Shown: piece by piece, positions 16,516-25,975 of the stretch
Numbering within the stretch: position 1 is the stretch's first letter
How the letters are laid out: each line of letters starts with the position of its first letter
Assembly: GCA_020832405.1 (NCBI GenBank)
Contig: JAFIET010000039.1
Location: 1 to 36,179 of the forward strand
Origin: Balneolales bacterium
GTDB taxonomy: Bacteria; Bacteroidota; Rhodothermia; Balneolales; Cyclonatronaceae
Reading direction: 5' to 3'
Length of the DNA: 36,179 nucleotides
Position numbers and translations under genes: made by a program
The notes under the pieces: model-generated
Database searches by the model: none
The model's input: only the letters and a program-made list of their open reading frames with translations
Told to the model about the DNA's origin: nothing

Positions 16516-17907
16516 ATGCAACAGAGCTGCAATATCATTATAGCAGGAGCCGGGATTACCGGCCTCACCGCCGGGTATGAACTCATAAAAAAGGAACCCA
16601 AAACCTTCGTTTTATTTGACGGACAGCGCCCCGGAGGCGCCCTCTCTACCGTGCACCAGGATGGTTGGACGCTCGAAACCGGTCCGAACACCATCGTGTT
16701 AACCAACACTTACCTCACAGCTTTGATCAGCGAGCTCGGTCTCGAAGCCGAAACCCTTTCAGCCGACCGTGTTTCTGGCAACCGTTTCATCGTGCGTAAC
16801 AAAAAACTGATTCCGCTACCCGGCAGCCCCGGTGCCTTCCTTAAAACTCCGCTATTCAGCTTACGTGCCAAACTCCGGCTTTTCGCTGAACCTTTCATTA
16901 AAAGAGGCACAGATAAAGATGAATCCCTTGCTGACTTTGTACGCCGCAGGCTCGGTGAAGAGTTTCTTACCTACGCCATAAACCCGTTTGTAGCCGGCGT
17001 GTATGCCGGAAACCCCGAAAATCTTTCGGCACGGATGGCATTCCCCATGCTGAAAGTTTTGGAGCAGAAGTATGGCTCCCTTATAAAAGGTCAGTTTAGA
17101 ATTAAACCTGAAGACCGTAAACCCGGCGACCTGCCCCGTGCCGAAGCTCCCATGGTGACTTTCGGGCAGGGGAACCAGACCCTGACCGACCGGCTCGCTA
17201 AAAAGCTTGGCAGCTCGATGAAACCCGGCAGCCGCATCACCCGCATCACCAAAAAAGAAAAAAAAACCGGTGAAATCAGCTACAGCATTGAAACAGAAAC
17301 CGGCGATTCTTTCATCACCAATTCTCTTATTCTCACCCTTCCGCTTCATGTGCTGAAGGGCATCCGCTGGACCGGCTTCGGTGATCTGAGTCCCGACAAA
17401 ATGCTGCCTGAAGTAACCTATCCGCCTCTTAGCGTGGTACACCTCGGGTTTCGCCGGGAGGATGTTGCCCATCCGCTTGATGGATTTGGCATGCTGATTC
17501 CGGCGGCCGAAAAGATGCAGATACTCGGCTGCCTGTTCAACAGCAGCCTGTTTCCGGGCCGTACCCCTGATGACAGCAATTTTGTGCTCCTCACCTGTTT
17601 CATCGGCGGCAGCCGGAATCCTGATTTCGCAATGGAAGATGAAGGAGATGTTTACCGGCGCGTTCTCGAAGATACCAGCACGCTGCTTGGCACCAAAGGA
17701 GAGCCCGTACTGAAACGCATCACCCGATGGCCAAAAGCCATCCCGCAGTATAGCGTAGCCTACCAGCAGGTATATGATGCCCTTGCCGAAATGGAGAAAG
17801 CGCATAGCGGGCTTCATTTTCTCGGAAATTTCCGAAACGGCATTGCCGTGCCCGACTGTGTGCGAAATGCCGTTCGCTTTGCGGAGGGCCTGAACCCATC
17901 ACCCTAA
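16516..17907 (+). CDS. hemY: Oxygen-dependent protoporphyrinogen oxidase (HemY type)
   Basis: 463 residues. FAD-binding dinucleotide fold at the N-terminus: IIAGAGITGLTAGYEL with G11/G13/G16, followed by PGGALSTVHQDGWTLETGPN, the glycine-rich GG motif typical of the family. The C-terminus, LHFLGNFRNGIAVPDCVRNA, is the second FAD-contact motif. The enzyme oxidises protoporphyrinogen IX (or coproporphyrinogen III in coproporphyrin-dependent organisms; the distinction cannot be made here) in heme synthesis, usually as a peripheral membrane protein. No other heme gene is adjacent; instead it is divergent from the FecA-like receptor, linking it to iron uptake. Confidence 0.9.
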   Translation: MQQSCNIIIAGAGITGLTAGYELIKKEPKTFVLFDGQRPGGALSTVHQDGWTLETGPNTIVLTNTYLTALISELGLEAETLSADRVSGNRFIVRNKKLIPLPGSPGAFLKTPLFSLRAKLRLFAEPFIKRGTDKDESLADFVRRRLGEEFLTYAINPFVAGVYAGNPENLSARMAFPMLKVLEQKYGSLIKGQFRIKPEDRKPGDLPRAEAPMVTFGQGNQTLTDRLAKKLGSSMKPGSRITRITKKEKKTGEISYSIETETGDSFITNSLILTLPLHVLKGIRWTGFGDLSPDKMLPEVTYPPLSVVHLGFRREDVAHPLDGFGMLIPAAEKMQILGCLFNSSLFPGRTPDDSNFVLLTCFIGGSRNPDFAMEDEGDVYRRVLEDTSTLLGTKGEPVLKRITRWPKAIPQYSVAYQQVYDALAEMEKAHSGLHFLGNFRNGIAVPDCVRNAVRFAEGLNPSP

Positions 17908-17945
17908 AAAATGAGAGCCGGCACTGTTAACAGCACCGGCTCTTT
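17908..17945. terminator. Bidirectional terminator between convergent genes
   Basis: AGAGCCGG (17914-17921) pairs with CCGGCTCT (17936-17943); the loop contains the palindrome CTGTTAACAG, which can extend the stem. T runs occur on both outer sides, so it can end both hemY and the convergent metallophosphoesterase gene. Confidence 0.8.
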
Positions 17946-17966
17946 CCCGGAATTCAGATTTCAGGC

Positions 17967-19313
17967 TCAGGCATTCATTACTACAGAACCAGCGAGTTCA
18001 GGATTTGAAGTGAAGGTAAGCTCTGTAATTTCGGGCCTAACCAAACGAATGGGTGCCCCGACCAGCCCGACCCCTACGTTTACGTACAGATGCCGGTTCT
18101 CTTTCTGATAGTGACCGCGCGAGTAGGGGTGGAACCAATCGATGGGGTAGAGCTCCAGCCCGGCGATGTTGAAACCGATTTGTCCGCCGTGGGTATGGCC
18201 ACTGAGTGTAAGATTAATATCATTTACCCGGGCATCATCAAACATATGCGGACGGTGTGAGAGCAGAATTTTAAAACTTTCAGGATCAACACCCTGCACA
18301 GCGCGGTCGAGGTCTGCGAAATCACGGCCAACTTCACCGGCATCATCAATTCCGATGAAGGTCAGCTTCTCCCCGTTAATACGCAACTCTCGATTTCCGT
18401 TTTGGAGCATGATGATTGGTTTTTCTGCAAGGGCCCCGATCAGGGCGTCGGCAGAAGCGTAGTGGTCATGATTACCGGGGCAGCCAAACACGCCGAAGTC
18501 TGTTTTCAGCATGGAAATGCTATCCCTGATATTGGGGATTTCATTCACATTGGTATCCACAAAATCACCGGTGATGGCTACGAGGTTTGGGTTCCGGCTG
18601 TTAATGATCTCGTAAATCTCTTCAATCTGTTGCTTGTTCATAAAAATTCCGGAATGGATATCGCTAATATGAACCAGCTTTAAGCCCTCAAGACCCGACG
18701 GCAGCTCCGGAAAATAAAGGGTGTTTTTCGTGATAACGTAATTCCGGTGCGTTGCAGCTGAGAGTCCGGTTGTAATGAGCAGCGGTGCCCCGAAAGCTGC
18801 TGCACCGGCTGTGCGGATGAATGCGCGGCGGCTGATTCCAGCTGATTCAGAAAACCCTTCATCTGATGCCCGCGCGATCGCTGCTTTCACAGCTGATTCC
18901 TCCGGTAACTGCAAGGCAGCCGCTTGACTTTTATCCGTTGCAGCTGTAGCTCCCAAAAAAAATCTGATATAGCTGCCCACATTCTTCACACCCCGCCACG
19001 CATAAAACAAGCTGCTGAGAACAAACAACATGAAAATAATGGCGAAATAAAGCCCGCCGGGATAAACCATGAACTTTTGCAGAAACACCGAATCATGAAG
19101 CGCGGTGTAGGGAATAATGAAGCGCGGGTAAAAAAGCAGGTTTCCGGCTATTAGAACGATATAACCAGCCCAAAGAAATCTCTTTTGTACTTTAGGAGAC
19201 GCAAAACTATAGGTAAACCAGCGCTTGTAAAGCTGAAAAACAACATACTGCATACCGCCGAAAACGACGAGCATCATGGTGTAGAAAACCAGAAAAAGCA
19301 AAAAGTTATCCAT
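17967..19313 (-). CDS. Membrane-anchored metallophosphoesterase with internal Tat-like motif
   Basis: 448 residues. Three hydrophobic segments lie near the N-terminus (about 4-28, 45-66 and 82-104), then a soluble linker, then SRRAFIR (161-167), a strong match to the twin-arginine consensus, followed by a fourth hydrophobic stretch (168-187). The catalytic domain has all calcineurin-like metal ligands: DIH (D218, H220), GD (D250), GNHD (N281, H282), H353 and GHTH (H373, H375). It resembles YkuE/YaeI-type phosphoesterases. The catalytic domain would lie outside the cytoplasmic membrane. The substrate is unknown; lipid or nucleotide phosphoesters are both possible. The gene is downstream of metK on the same strand but behind metK's terminator. 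Confidence 0.88.
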   Translation of the reverse strand: MDNFLLFLVFYTMMLVVFGGMQYVVFQLYKRWFTYSFASPKVQKRFLWAGYIVLIAGNLLFYPRFIIPYTALHDSVFLQKFMVYPGGLYFAIIFMLFVLSSLFYAWRGVKNVGSYIRFFLGATAATDKSQAAALQLPEESAVKAAIARASDEGFSESAGISRRAFIRTAGAAAFGAPLLITTGLSAATHRNYVITKNTLYFPELPSGLEGLKLVHISDIHSGIFMNKQQIEEIYEIINSRNPNLVAITGDFVDTNVNEIPNIRDSISMLKTDFGVFGCPGNHDHYASADALIGALAEKPIIMLQNGNRELRINGEKLTFIGIDDAGEVGRDFADLDRAVQGVDPESFKILLSHRPHMFDDARVNDINLTLSGHTHGGQIGFNIAGLELYPIDWFHPYSRGHYQKENRHLYVNVGVGLVGAPIRLVRPEITELTFTSNPELAGSVVMNA

Positions 19314-19411
19314 GTGAAATCAAAACCTGACCGGCCCGGAACAATTTGAGAGAATAAATCAGAACTATGCAAACATTAGCTCAGGCGGTTTATTGCAGAG
19401 CCTTGTTGTAA

Positions 19412-19465
19412 TAAAAAACCCGCATGAATTAAACATAACCATAGGTTATGCCATTCCATGCGGGT
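19412..19465 (-). terminator. Terminator of metK with a nested hairpin
   Basis: Outer stem ACCCGCATG (19418-19426) and CATGCGGGT (19457-19465). Between them is a second perfect stem, CATAACC (19434-19440) and GGTTATG (19444-19450). On the minus strand the outer stem is followed by TTTTTTAT. It lies 54 bp past the metK stop. Confidence 0.8.
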
Positions 19466-19518
19466 ATGAAGGGCTTTTGCCGGGTTAAGATCGCGGGCAG
19501 CGTTTTGCAGACCGCAAC

Positions 19519-20667
<1,149 letters not shown>

Positions 20668-20711
20668 GTATAATCTCGATAGGGATAGAGTAGTTTCAAC
20701 TAATGCGGTGC

Positions 20712-20745
20712 CAAAAATAAGGATTTTCAGTTACTAATTTTGCAA
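20712..20745 (-). promoter_or_regulatory. Putative metK promoter
   Basis: On the minus strand TATTTTTG (20719-20712) matches the TAnnTTTG -7 box, and a TTG (20745-20743) lies 23 bp upstream as a possible -33 element, at the long end of usual spacing. Predicted leader about 40 nt. Confidence 0.4.
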
Positions 20746-20819
20746 GCCTTTGTACTGAACTTTTTTTCTGCTATCATTACACAATGTACCTATATTAAAA
20801 AAAATTGAGCCCTTTGTGT

Positions 20820-21062
20820 ATGAATTTCGAACTTATTGTTACAGCAGTAGCCGTAACAGCGCCCGTTTTGCTATTTTTTTTATTCATCCGGAAAATCCGT
20901 TTCCTTACCATTCCGCGCTCGTTCAAGTGCTTCCGCGCAATCCGTTGTGAAACGACGCGCGTGAGCCGGAGCAGGGTTCTCCGTTTTTTTGATTATATCC
21001 TGCCTACCAAGCGCTACTACTGCAAAACCTGCAACCAGACCTTCACCCGGATAGTGCCCTGA
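20820..21062 (+). CDS. Small membrane protein with a C-terminal zinc-knuckle-like end
   Basis: 80 residues from the ATG at 20820; a TTG 15 bp upstream is possible but less likely. One hydrophobic segment at about residues 4-25 is followed by a basic region and the ending RYYCKTCNQTFTRIVP with a CxxC. The layout (Cys pair, Ser/Arg-rich link, hydrophobic turn, then Y-x-C-x-x-C-x-x-x-F) matches a common bacterial zinc-ribbon pattern, but the first pair is spaced CFRAIRC rather than CxxC, so metal binding may be altered. Function unknown. It is divergent from metK and followed by a terminator at 21159. Confidence 0.6.
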   Translation: MNFELIVTAVAVTAPVLLFFLFIRKIRFLTIPRSFKCFRAIRCETTRVSRSRVLRFFDYILPTKRYYCKTCNQTFTRIVP

Positions 21063-21158
21063 AAGGCGCACAAGCACCTTCGTACACAAGGCTTCCAAAG
21101 CAAAACTTCTGCAGATCTTCAGGATCTGTTAAGCCGCATCTGCTTTATTTTGAAGCAC

Positions 21159-21200
21159 AAAAAAGGGCTGCCGCAACATAATTTACGGACAGCCCTTTTT
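21159..21200. terminator. Bidirectional terminator
   Basis: AAAAAAGGGCTG (21159-21170) pairs with CAGCCCTTTTT (21190-21200), with a partly paired inner loop (CCG/CGG). It separates the small zinc-knuckle gene from the convergent T9SS cargo gene. Confidence 0.85.
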
Positions 21201-21222
21201 AAAACAGGTATATCAGAAATAA

Positions 21223-22146
21223 TTACTTAATAAGAGTCAGTTTTCTGGTTTGCACCTGATTGCCAACCTGCAAACGGTACAGATAAACACCGCTTGAGAG
21301 ATCTGAGGCGTTAAACACAGCTGTATGAGCACCGGCTGAAAGGGTTTCATTAACCAAAACCGATACGCGCTGACCAAGCATATCAAAAACTTCCAGCTGC
21401 GCGTGTGCGCTGTACGGAAGCGAGAATTCGATATTGGTAGTAGGGTTAAACGGGTTCGGGTAGTTCTGCATCAGCTGAATATCGCGGGGGATGTCTGCAT
21501 AGCGCTCAGTGCTTGTGGAAGTACCATTATCGAACACGAAGTCATCAAGGTACCAGGTGAAGTTATCACCGGCATCGCCGGCACCGCCTTCAAGGTCCAT
21601 AATGATAACTACCTTGTCGTAAGGTGTGTTGCGGTCTATTCCGCTTAAATCCCATTCCAGCTGCACCCACTCATTTGCTCTTGGAATCGGAACAAGGAGA
21701 TCACCTGTAGTGATGTCGTTAAATTCTCTCATTTCGAGTTTCAGCAATGCATTGATACCAGCTCTTGGCGACCAGACTTTCAGACGAAATACGGCTTCAT
21801 CCGTGATCTCAAAAGGGCCATCTGTCAGATAGAAAAAACCAGCCCATGGCTGACCACCCTCACCTGCACCACCTTTTTTGTACTCAATAACAAACTCAGT
21901 TGTGTTTAAACCGGTACGGTCAGGATTCTCTAATCTGATAAGACCTGCACCATCAAACGGAAACATAGTAAATCCGTCCCAGTCGATATCATCTGTATCC
22001 ACATTAAATACAAATGGCAGATTCGGCAGATCGCCTTCATCATCCGGAGGAAGGATACCCTGCGCAGATACAGAAACTGCTGCAAAAATTATCAGCAGCA
22101 CTCCAAGACCCAATGCGTTTTTAATAGTCGTAAACATATGAATCAT
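21223..22146 (-). CDS. T9SS-sorted secreted protein with a jelly-roll-like domain
   Basis: 307 residues. A signal peptide (about 1-29, ending SVSAQ) is followed by a domain of about 170 residues rich in aromatic and acidic positions (FNVDTDDIDWDGF, FRLKVWSPR, WVQLEWDLSGID, WYLDDFVFDN) that looks like a carbohydrate-binding-type beta sandwich. The last 85 residues are a type IX secretion sorting domain: LMQNYPNPFNPTTNIEFSL, then GQRVSVLVNETLSAG and SGVYLYRLQ, ending in a basic KLTLIK. There is no catalytic motif. ATGs at 22146 and 22137 are both possible starts. It is divergent from susC, suggesting a surface ligand-binding helper for that system (inference). Confidence 0.82.
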   Translation of the reverse strand: MIHMFTTIKNALGLGVLLIIFAAVSVSAQGILPPDDEGDLPNLPFVFNVDTDDIDWDGFTMFPFDGAGLIRLENPDRTGLNTTEFVIEYKKGGAGEGGQPWAGFFYLTDGPFEITDEAVFRLKVWSPRAGINALLKLEMREFNDITTGDLLVPIPRANEWVQLEWDLSGIDRNTPYDKVVIIMDLEGGAGDAGDNFTWYLDDFVFDNGTSTSTERYADIPRDIQLMQNYPNPFNPTTNIEFSLPYSAHAQLEVFDMLGQRVSVLVNETLSAGAHTAVFNASDLSSGVYLYRLQVGNQVQTRKLTLIK

Positions 22147-22913
22147 ATTAAATTTTAAGAAGTTATTTTTACTTATTTATTCAACTATTGCTCGCGAGTA
22201 AGGCGTGAATATTTTTCATCCATTACTGCAAATAATTTGCTCAAAATTATGCAAACACGCAACCGTTTTCCGTACCGTTTTTATCAAAAGGACGGCCCCC
22301 TTTCCCCTGTTTTTGCCGACAACTATTTTGTTCCGGCCCGGCATATCCCGCACATACCTAAACCACCCGATACAGCTTGTTTCAGCAAACTATCACCATT
22401 CCAATTAATACAGACGACACTAAACAACTGATTTTGAATTAAATACCCTTATCCAGAGAAACCACCCCTTACCCAAACAGAAAAAGCCCGCCATAACCCA
22501 CTGTGTTCTGATTTCCACAAGTGTGAATATTAATACCGAATATTTGGAAATTAATCCCACCTATTGTGCAAATTCTGTGGTATTTCAAACCCATTTCGTC
22601 TATCTTAAAATCGCAATCATTTAATGTGGTGACTATACTTTCCTGCATTCCGATTCATATGCAGCAACTCTTTGAAAATGAGAAGCTTGAAATGCAGCCG
22701 TAATCCGCTGAAAAGTTATAAGTGAAAGAATACCGCAAATGTTTGTACTGCCGCTGCTTTCCAGAATAGGAAAGCGGTTTTCAAAGGCATCTGCTGTAAA
22801 TGATGCCCTAATATAATGTATGTGATTTGTCGGGACAGACAGGCTGCCTGCCACAGCATGAGCCCTACCCCCCCCGGATCAAAATCAAAAACCCATGTAA
22901 CCAATGTGACAAT
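22147..22913. other. Long intergenic region ahead of susC
   Basis: 767 bp between the divergent T9SS gene and susC. It is AT-rich and has no convincing gene; the short frames here overlap one another and lack any known motif. Two local features: an 8-bp palindrome CTCGCGAG (22191-22198) and a run of eight C (22868-22875) 38 bp before the susC start. The susC frame stays open through the C run back to a TTG at 22827. A regulatory role for the region is likely, but I cannot name an operator. Confidence 0.6.
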
Positions 22914-25900
22914 ATGGCCAACTTAAAATTATTTACAATACTATTACTCGGGCTGCTGTATCTGCCTTCAGCGCTTTACGGGCAAACCGTAACAGGTACT
23001 GTTGTTGACGCAGCTAACAACGAGCCGCTGATTGGTGTCAATATTATTTTGCAAGGCACCGCAATTGGCACTACCACAGATTTTGACGGGAATTTCTCGT
23101 TAAATGTTCCCGACCTGCAGGGCGTACTTGTTTTCAGGTATATCGGCTTTGTAACACAGGAAATCCGCCTTGATGGGCGCACAGAGCTCAATATCCGCAT
23201 GAGGGAAGATACTTTCATGGGCAGTGAGCTTGTTGTAGTTGCATACGGCATTCAGCAGAGAAGCCTTGTTACAGGCGCTATTTCGAGGATAGAATCAGCA
23301 CAGATTCAGCAGGCTGCACCGCTTCGCGTGGAGCAGGCCCTGCAGGGGCGTACTGCCGGCGTTCTGGTAATGCAGAATTCGGGTCAGCCCGGTTCCGGTG
23401 CTACTGTCCGGATACGCGGTATCGGCACAACCGGTGATGCTGAGCCGCTTTATGTGGTCGACGGCATGCCCGTTACAGGAATCGATTTCCTCAACCCTGC
23501 TGATATCTCCTCTATCGAGGTGCTTAAAGATGCTTCAGCTACCGCCATCTACGGCGCAAGGGGTGCTAACGGTGTTGTGATGATTACCACCAAATCGGGC
23601 CGCCCGGGCGATATTCAGGTTTCATACAATGCTTATGTCGGGTTCCAAAACCCGTGGAGGCAAACCGACCTGCTAAATGCGCCTGACTACATGATGATCA
23701 TGAATGAGAGCTATGCCAACGACAACCGCACCATTCCGTTTCCTGATATCGATGAGCGCATTCAGTCCATCGGAAACGGTACCAACTGGCAGGATGAAGT
23801 TTTCTTCTATAACGCTCCCCTCACCAATCACAGCCTTTCTTTTGCCGGCGGCAGCGGAAACTCTACCTATGTTTCCTCCTTCTCTTACCGGCAGCAGGAT
23901 GGTATTGTGGCCCGGGGCGCATCCAATTATGAGCGTTTCACGGCGCGCCTGAACTCCGACCATACCGCAGGCCGCCTCAATTACGGCAGCCGGATTAACT
24001 ACACCCGCAAAACCGCACGGGGTATCGATCCCAACGAAGAGTTCGGCGGGGTAATGTCGCGGGTAGCCAACATCGACCCGGTTACACCGGTGCGCAATGA
24101 GGACGGCTCTTTTGCGCAGTCTCCTTTTGCTTCTCAGGAAGTAGTTAACCCGGTCGCAGCCATCGATATCATCAACTCCCGCAATCAGGAAGATAAGTTC
24201 GTGGGCGGTGTTTACGGCCGTTTCAGGCTGATGGATAACCTCTTCATCCGCTCCTCGTTCGATGTTGATATGGCTTTTATCAACAACCGCGCTTTTACGC
24301 CGGAATTTGATCTGGGCGGCAACGTAGCCAACTCCACGACCATCGCCTTTCAGGAGCAAGTTCGTTTTATGACCTGGCAGACAAGCCATGTGCTTCAGTT
24401 CGACAACAGCTTCGGCAATCACGAATACAGCGCCATAGCCGGTTTTGAGCTGCTCGACCGCAGAACCGAGTTCCTCGGCGGTACCCGCTCCGATCTGAGC
24501 ATGCCTTCATTCACGCACGCATGGCTTTCCACGGGTATCGACCCCGACAGCCAAACCAACTACGGCGGCCTCGCCCTGGAGTCGCTGGCATCATACTTCA
24601 CCCGCGTGAATTACAATTATGCCGGCAAATATATCCTGGAAGGGGTCTTTCGTATGGACGGTTCCTCCAAGTTCGGCCCCGACAACCGCTGGGCTACATT
24701 CCCTGCCTTTTCTCTGGGATGGGTTATTTCCCGCGAAAACTTCATGTCTGAGTTCAGAAACCTGAGCGAGCTCCGGCTTCGCGGGGGCTGGGGCCAAAAC
24801 GGAAGTGACAACATTGGTCAGTTCGGGTTCACCCCACTCATCACAACACATGCTGGTTATGGTTTCGGAGCTGATCCGACGGTTGTAACCGGTGCCTACC
24901 CCGGCCGCATCGCCAATACCAACCTGAAGTGGGAAACCTCAGAGCAGTTGAGCGTTGGTCTTGAAGCTGCATTCTACGATTTCAAGTACTTCATCAATCT
25001 TGATTTTTATCAGAAACAAACAAAAGGCCTGCTGCTTTCAGCGCCCATCCCGGCCTTTATCGGCAACGCAGCGCCCATCGTTAACGGCGGTACCGTTCGC
25101 AACACCGGCTTCGAACTCGAAGCAGGCGTTCGTGATATCGTAGGCAACCTTAACTACGACCTTACCCTAACCGGTACCTATAACGTCAACGAAATAACCG
25201 CTATCAGCAATGAGGAAGGCCGCCTTTTCGGTGCTAACGTTTCTACATCAATGAACAGCGTTGCCATGGCGCAGGTCGGCTTCCCGATCGCGTTCTTCTG
25301 GGGCTTTCAGACAGCCGGTATTTTCCAGAGCGAAGAAGATGTGCTGAACCATGTGAATGAAGACGGCGTGCTCATTCAACCCAATGCCCGGCCCGGCGAT
25401 CTGATTTTTGTAGATCAGAACGGCGATGGTCAGATTACGGATGAAGACCGTGTTAAAATCGGCAACCCTTATCCCGATTTCACCCTCGGTTTCAACATCA
25501 ACCTCGGCTGGAAAAACTGGGATCTGAACATGTTCATCTATGGTGCTTTTGGTCAGGATATTTTCACAGGCGGTACCCGCCGGCATGACCTGAACATGCC
25601 AAACTGGAAAGCCTCTGTTCTCGACCGCTGGACTCCCGAAAACACCAATACCTCGCACCCGCGGGTTACGATTAACGACCCCAACGGCAACTTCTCGCGC
25701 CCGTCTGACTTCTTCATCGAAGACGGTTCGTTCGTTCGCCTGCGTAATGCCGCTGTGGGATACACCCTGCCCGGCGAGTGGGTTAACCGGATTGGTGCAC
25801 GGCGCATGCGTGTTTATGCGGCAGCTCAAAACCTGTTCACGATTACAGGCTACTCAGGGCACGATCCTGAAATCGGATCCCGCGGCGCGCTTGATGTCGG

Positions 25901-25964
25901 CATCGACCGCAACATCTACCCGCAGGCCCGCACCTACATGTTCGGCGTAAACCTTGATTTTTAA
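22914..25964 (+). CDS. SusC/RagA-family TonB-linked outer-membrane receptor
   Basis: 1016 residues from the ATG at 22914, chosen because a typical signal peptide begins there (LKLFTILLLGLLYLPSALYG); the frame extends upstream to a TTG without signal-like sequence. A CarboxypepD_reg-like domain (TVTGTVVDAANNEPLIGVNI, about 25-110) is followed by the SusC signature and plug: VVVAYGIQQRSLVTGAIS, VRIRGIGTT, PLYVVDGMP, IEVLKDASATAIYGARGANG. The barrel ends TYMFGVNLDF. With the SusD lipoprotein 11 bp downstream it forms an outer-membrane 'pedal-bin' importer for glycans or peptides. No glycosidase or peptidase lies nearby, so the substrate is open. Confidence 0.95.
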   Translation: MANLKLFTILLLGLLYLPSALYGQTVTGTVVDAANNEPLIGVNIILQGTAIGTTTDFDGNFSLNVPDLQGVLVFRYIGFVTQEIRLDGRTELNIRMREDTFMGSELVVVAYGIQQRSLVTGAISRIESAQIQQAAPLRVEQALQGRTAGVLVMQNSGQPGSGATVRIRGIGTTGDAEPLYVVDGMPVTGIDFLNPADISSIEVLKDASATAIYGARGANGVVMITTKSGRPGDIQVSYNAYVGFQNPWRQTDLLNAPDYMMIMNESYANDNRTIPFPDIDERIQSIGNGTNWQDEVFFYNAPLTNHSLSFAGGSGNSTYVSSFSYRQQDGIVARGASNYERFTARLNSDHTAGRLNYGSRINYTRKTARGIDPNEEFGGVMSRVANIDPVTPVRNEDGSFAQSPFASQEVVNPVAAIDIINSRNQEDKFVGGVYGRFRLMDNLFIRSSFDVDMAFINNRAFTPEFDLGGNVANSTTIAFQEQVRFMTWQTSHVLQFDNSFGNHEYSAIAGFELLDRRTEFLGGTRSDLSMPSFTHAWLSTGIDPDSQTNYGGLALESLASYFTRVNYNYAGKYILEGVFRMDGSSKFGPDNRWATFPAFSLGWVISRENFMSEFRNLSELRLRGGWGQNGSDNIGQFGFTPLITTHAGYGFGADPTVVTGAYPGRIANTNLKWETSEQLSVGLEAAFYDFKYFINLDFYQKQTKGLLLSAPIPAFIGNAAPIVNGGTVRNTGFELEAGVRDIVGNLNYDLTLTGTYNVNEITAISNEEGRLFGANVSTSMNSVAMAQVGFPIAFFWGFQTAGIFQSEEDVLNHVNEDGVLIQPNARPGDLIFVDQNGDGQITDEDRVKIGNPYPDFTLGFNINLGWKNWDLNMFIYGAFGQDIFTGGTRRHDLNMPNWKASVLDRWTPENTNTSHPRVTINDPNGNFSRPSDFFIEDGSFVRLRNAAVGYTLPGEWVNRIGARRMRVYAAAQNLFTITGYSGHDPEIGSRGALDVGIDRNIYPQARTYMFGVNLDF

Positions 25965-25975
25965 ACTGAATCACC

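Noticed and set aside
16861-17817. 318-codon open frame antisense to hemY
   Set aside because: No motif; a shadow of a well-supported flavoenzyme gene.
20668-20819. Possible SAM riboswitch ahead of metK
   Set aside because: The leader from the likely start site is only about 40 nt, and I could not fit a known SAM riboswitch fold to it.
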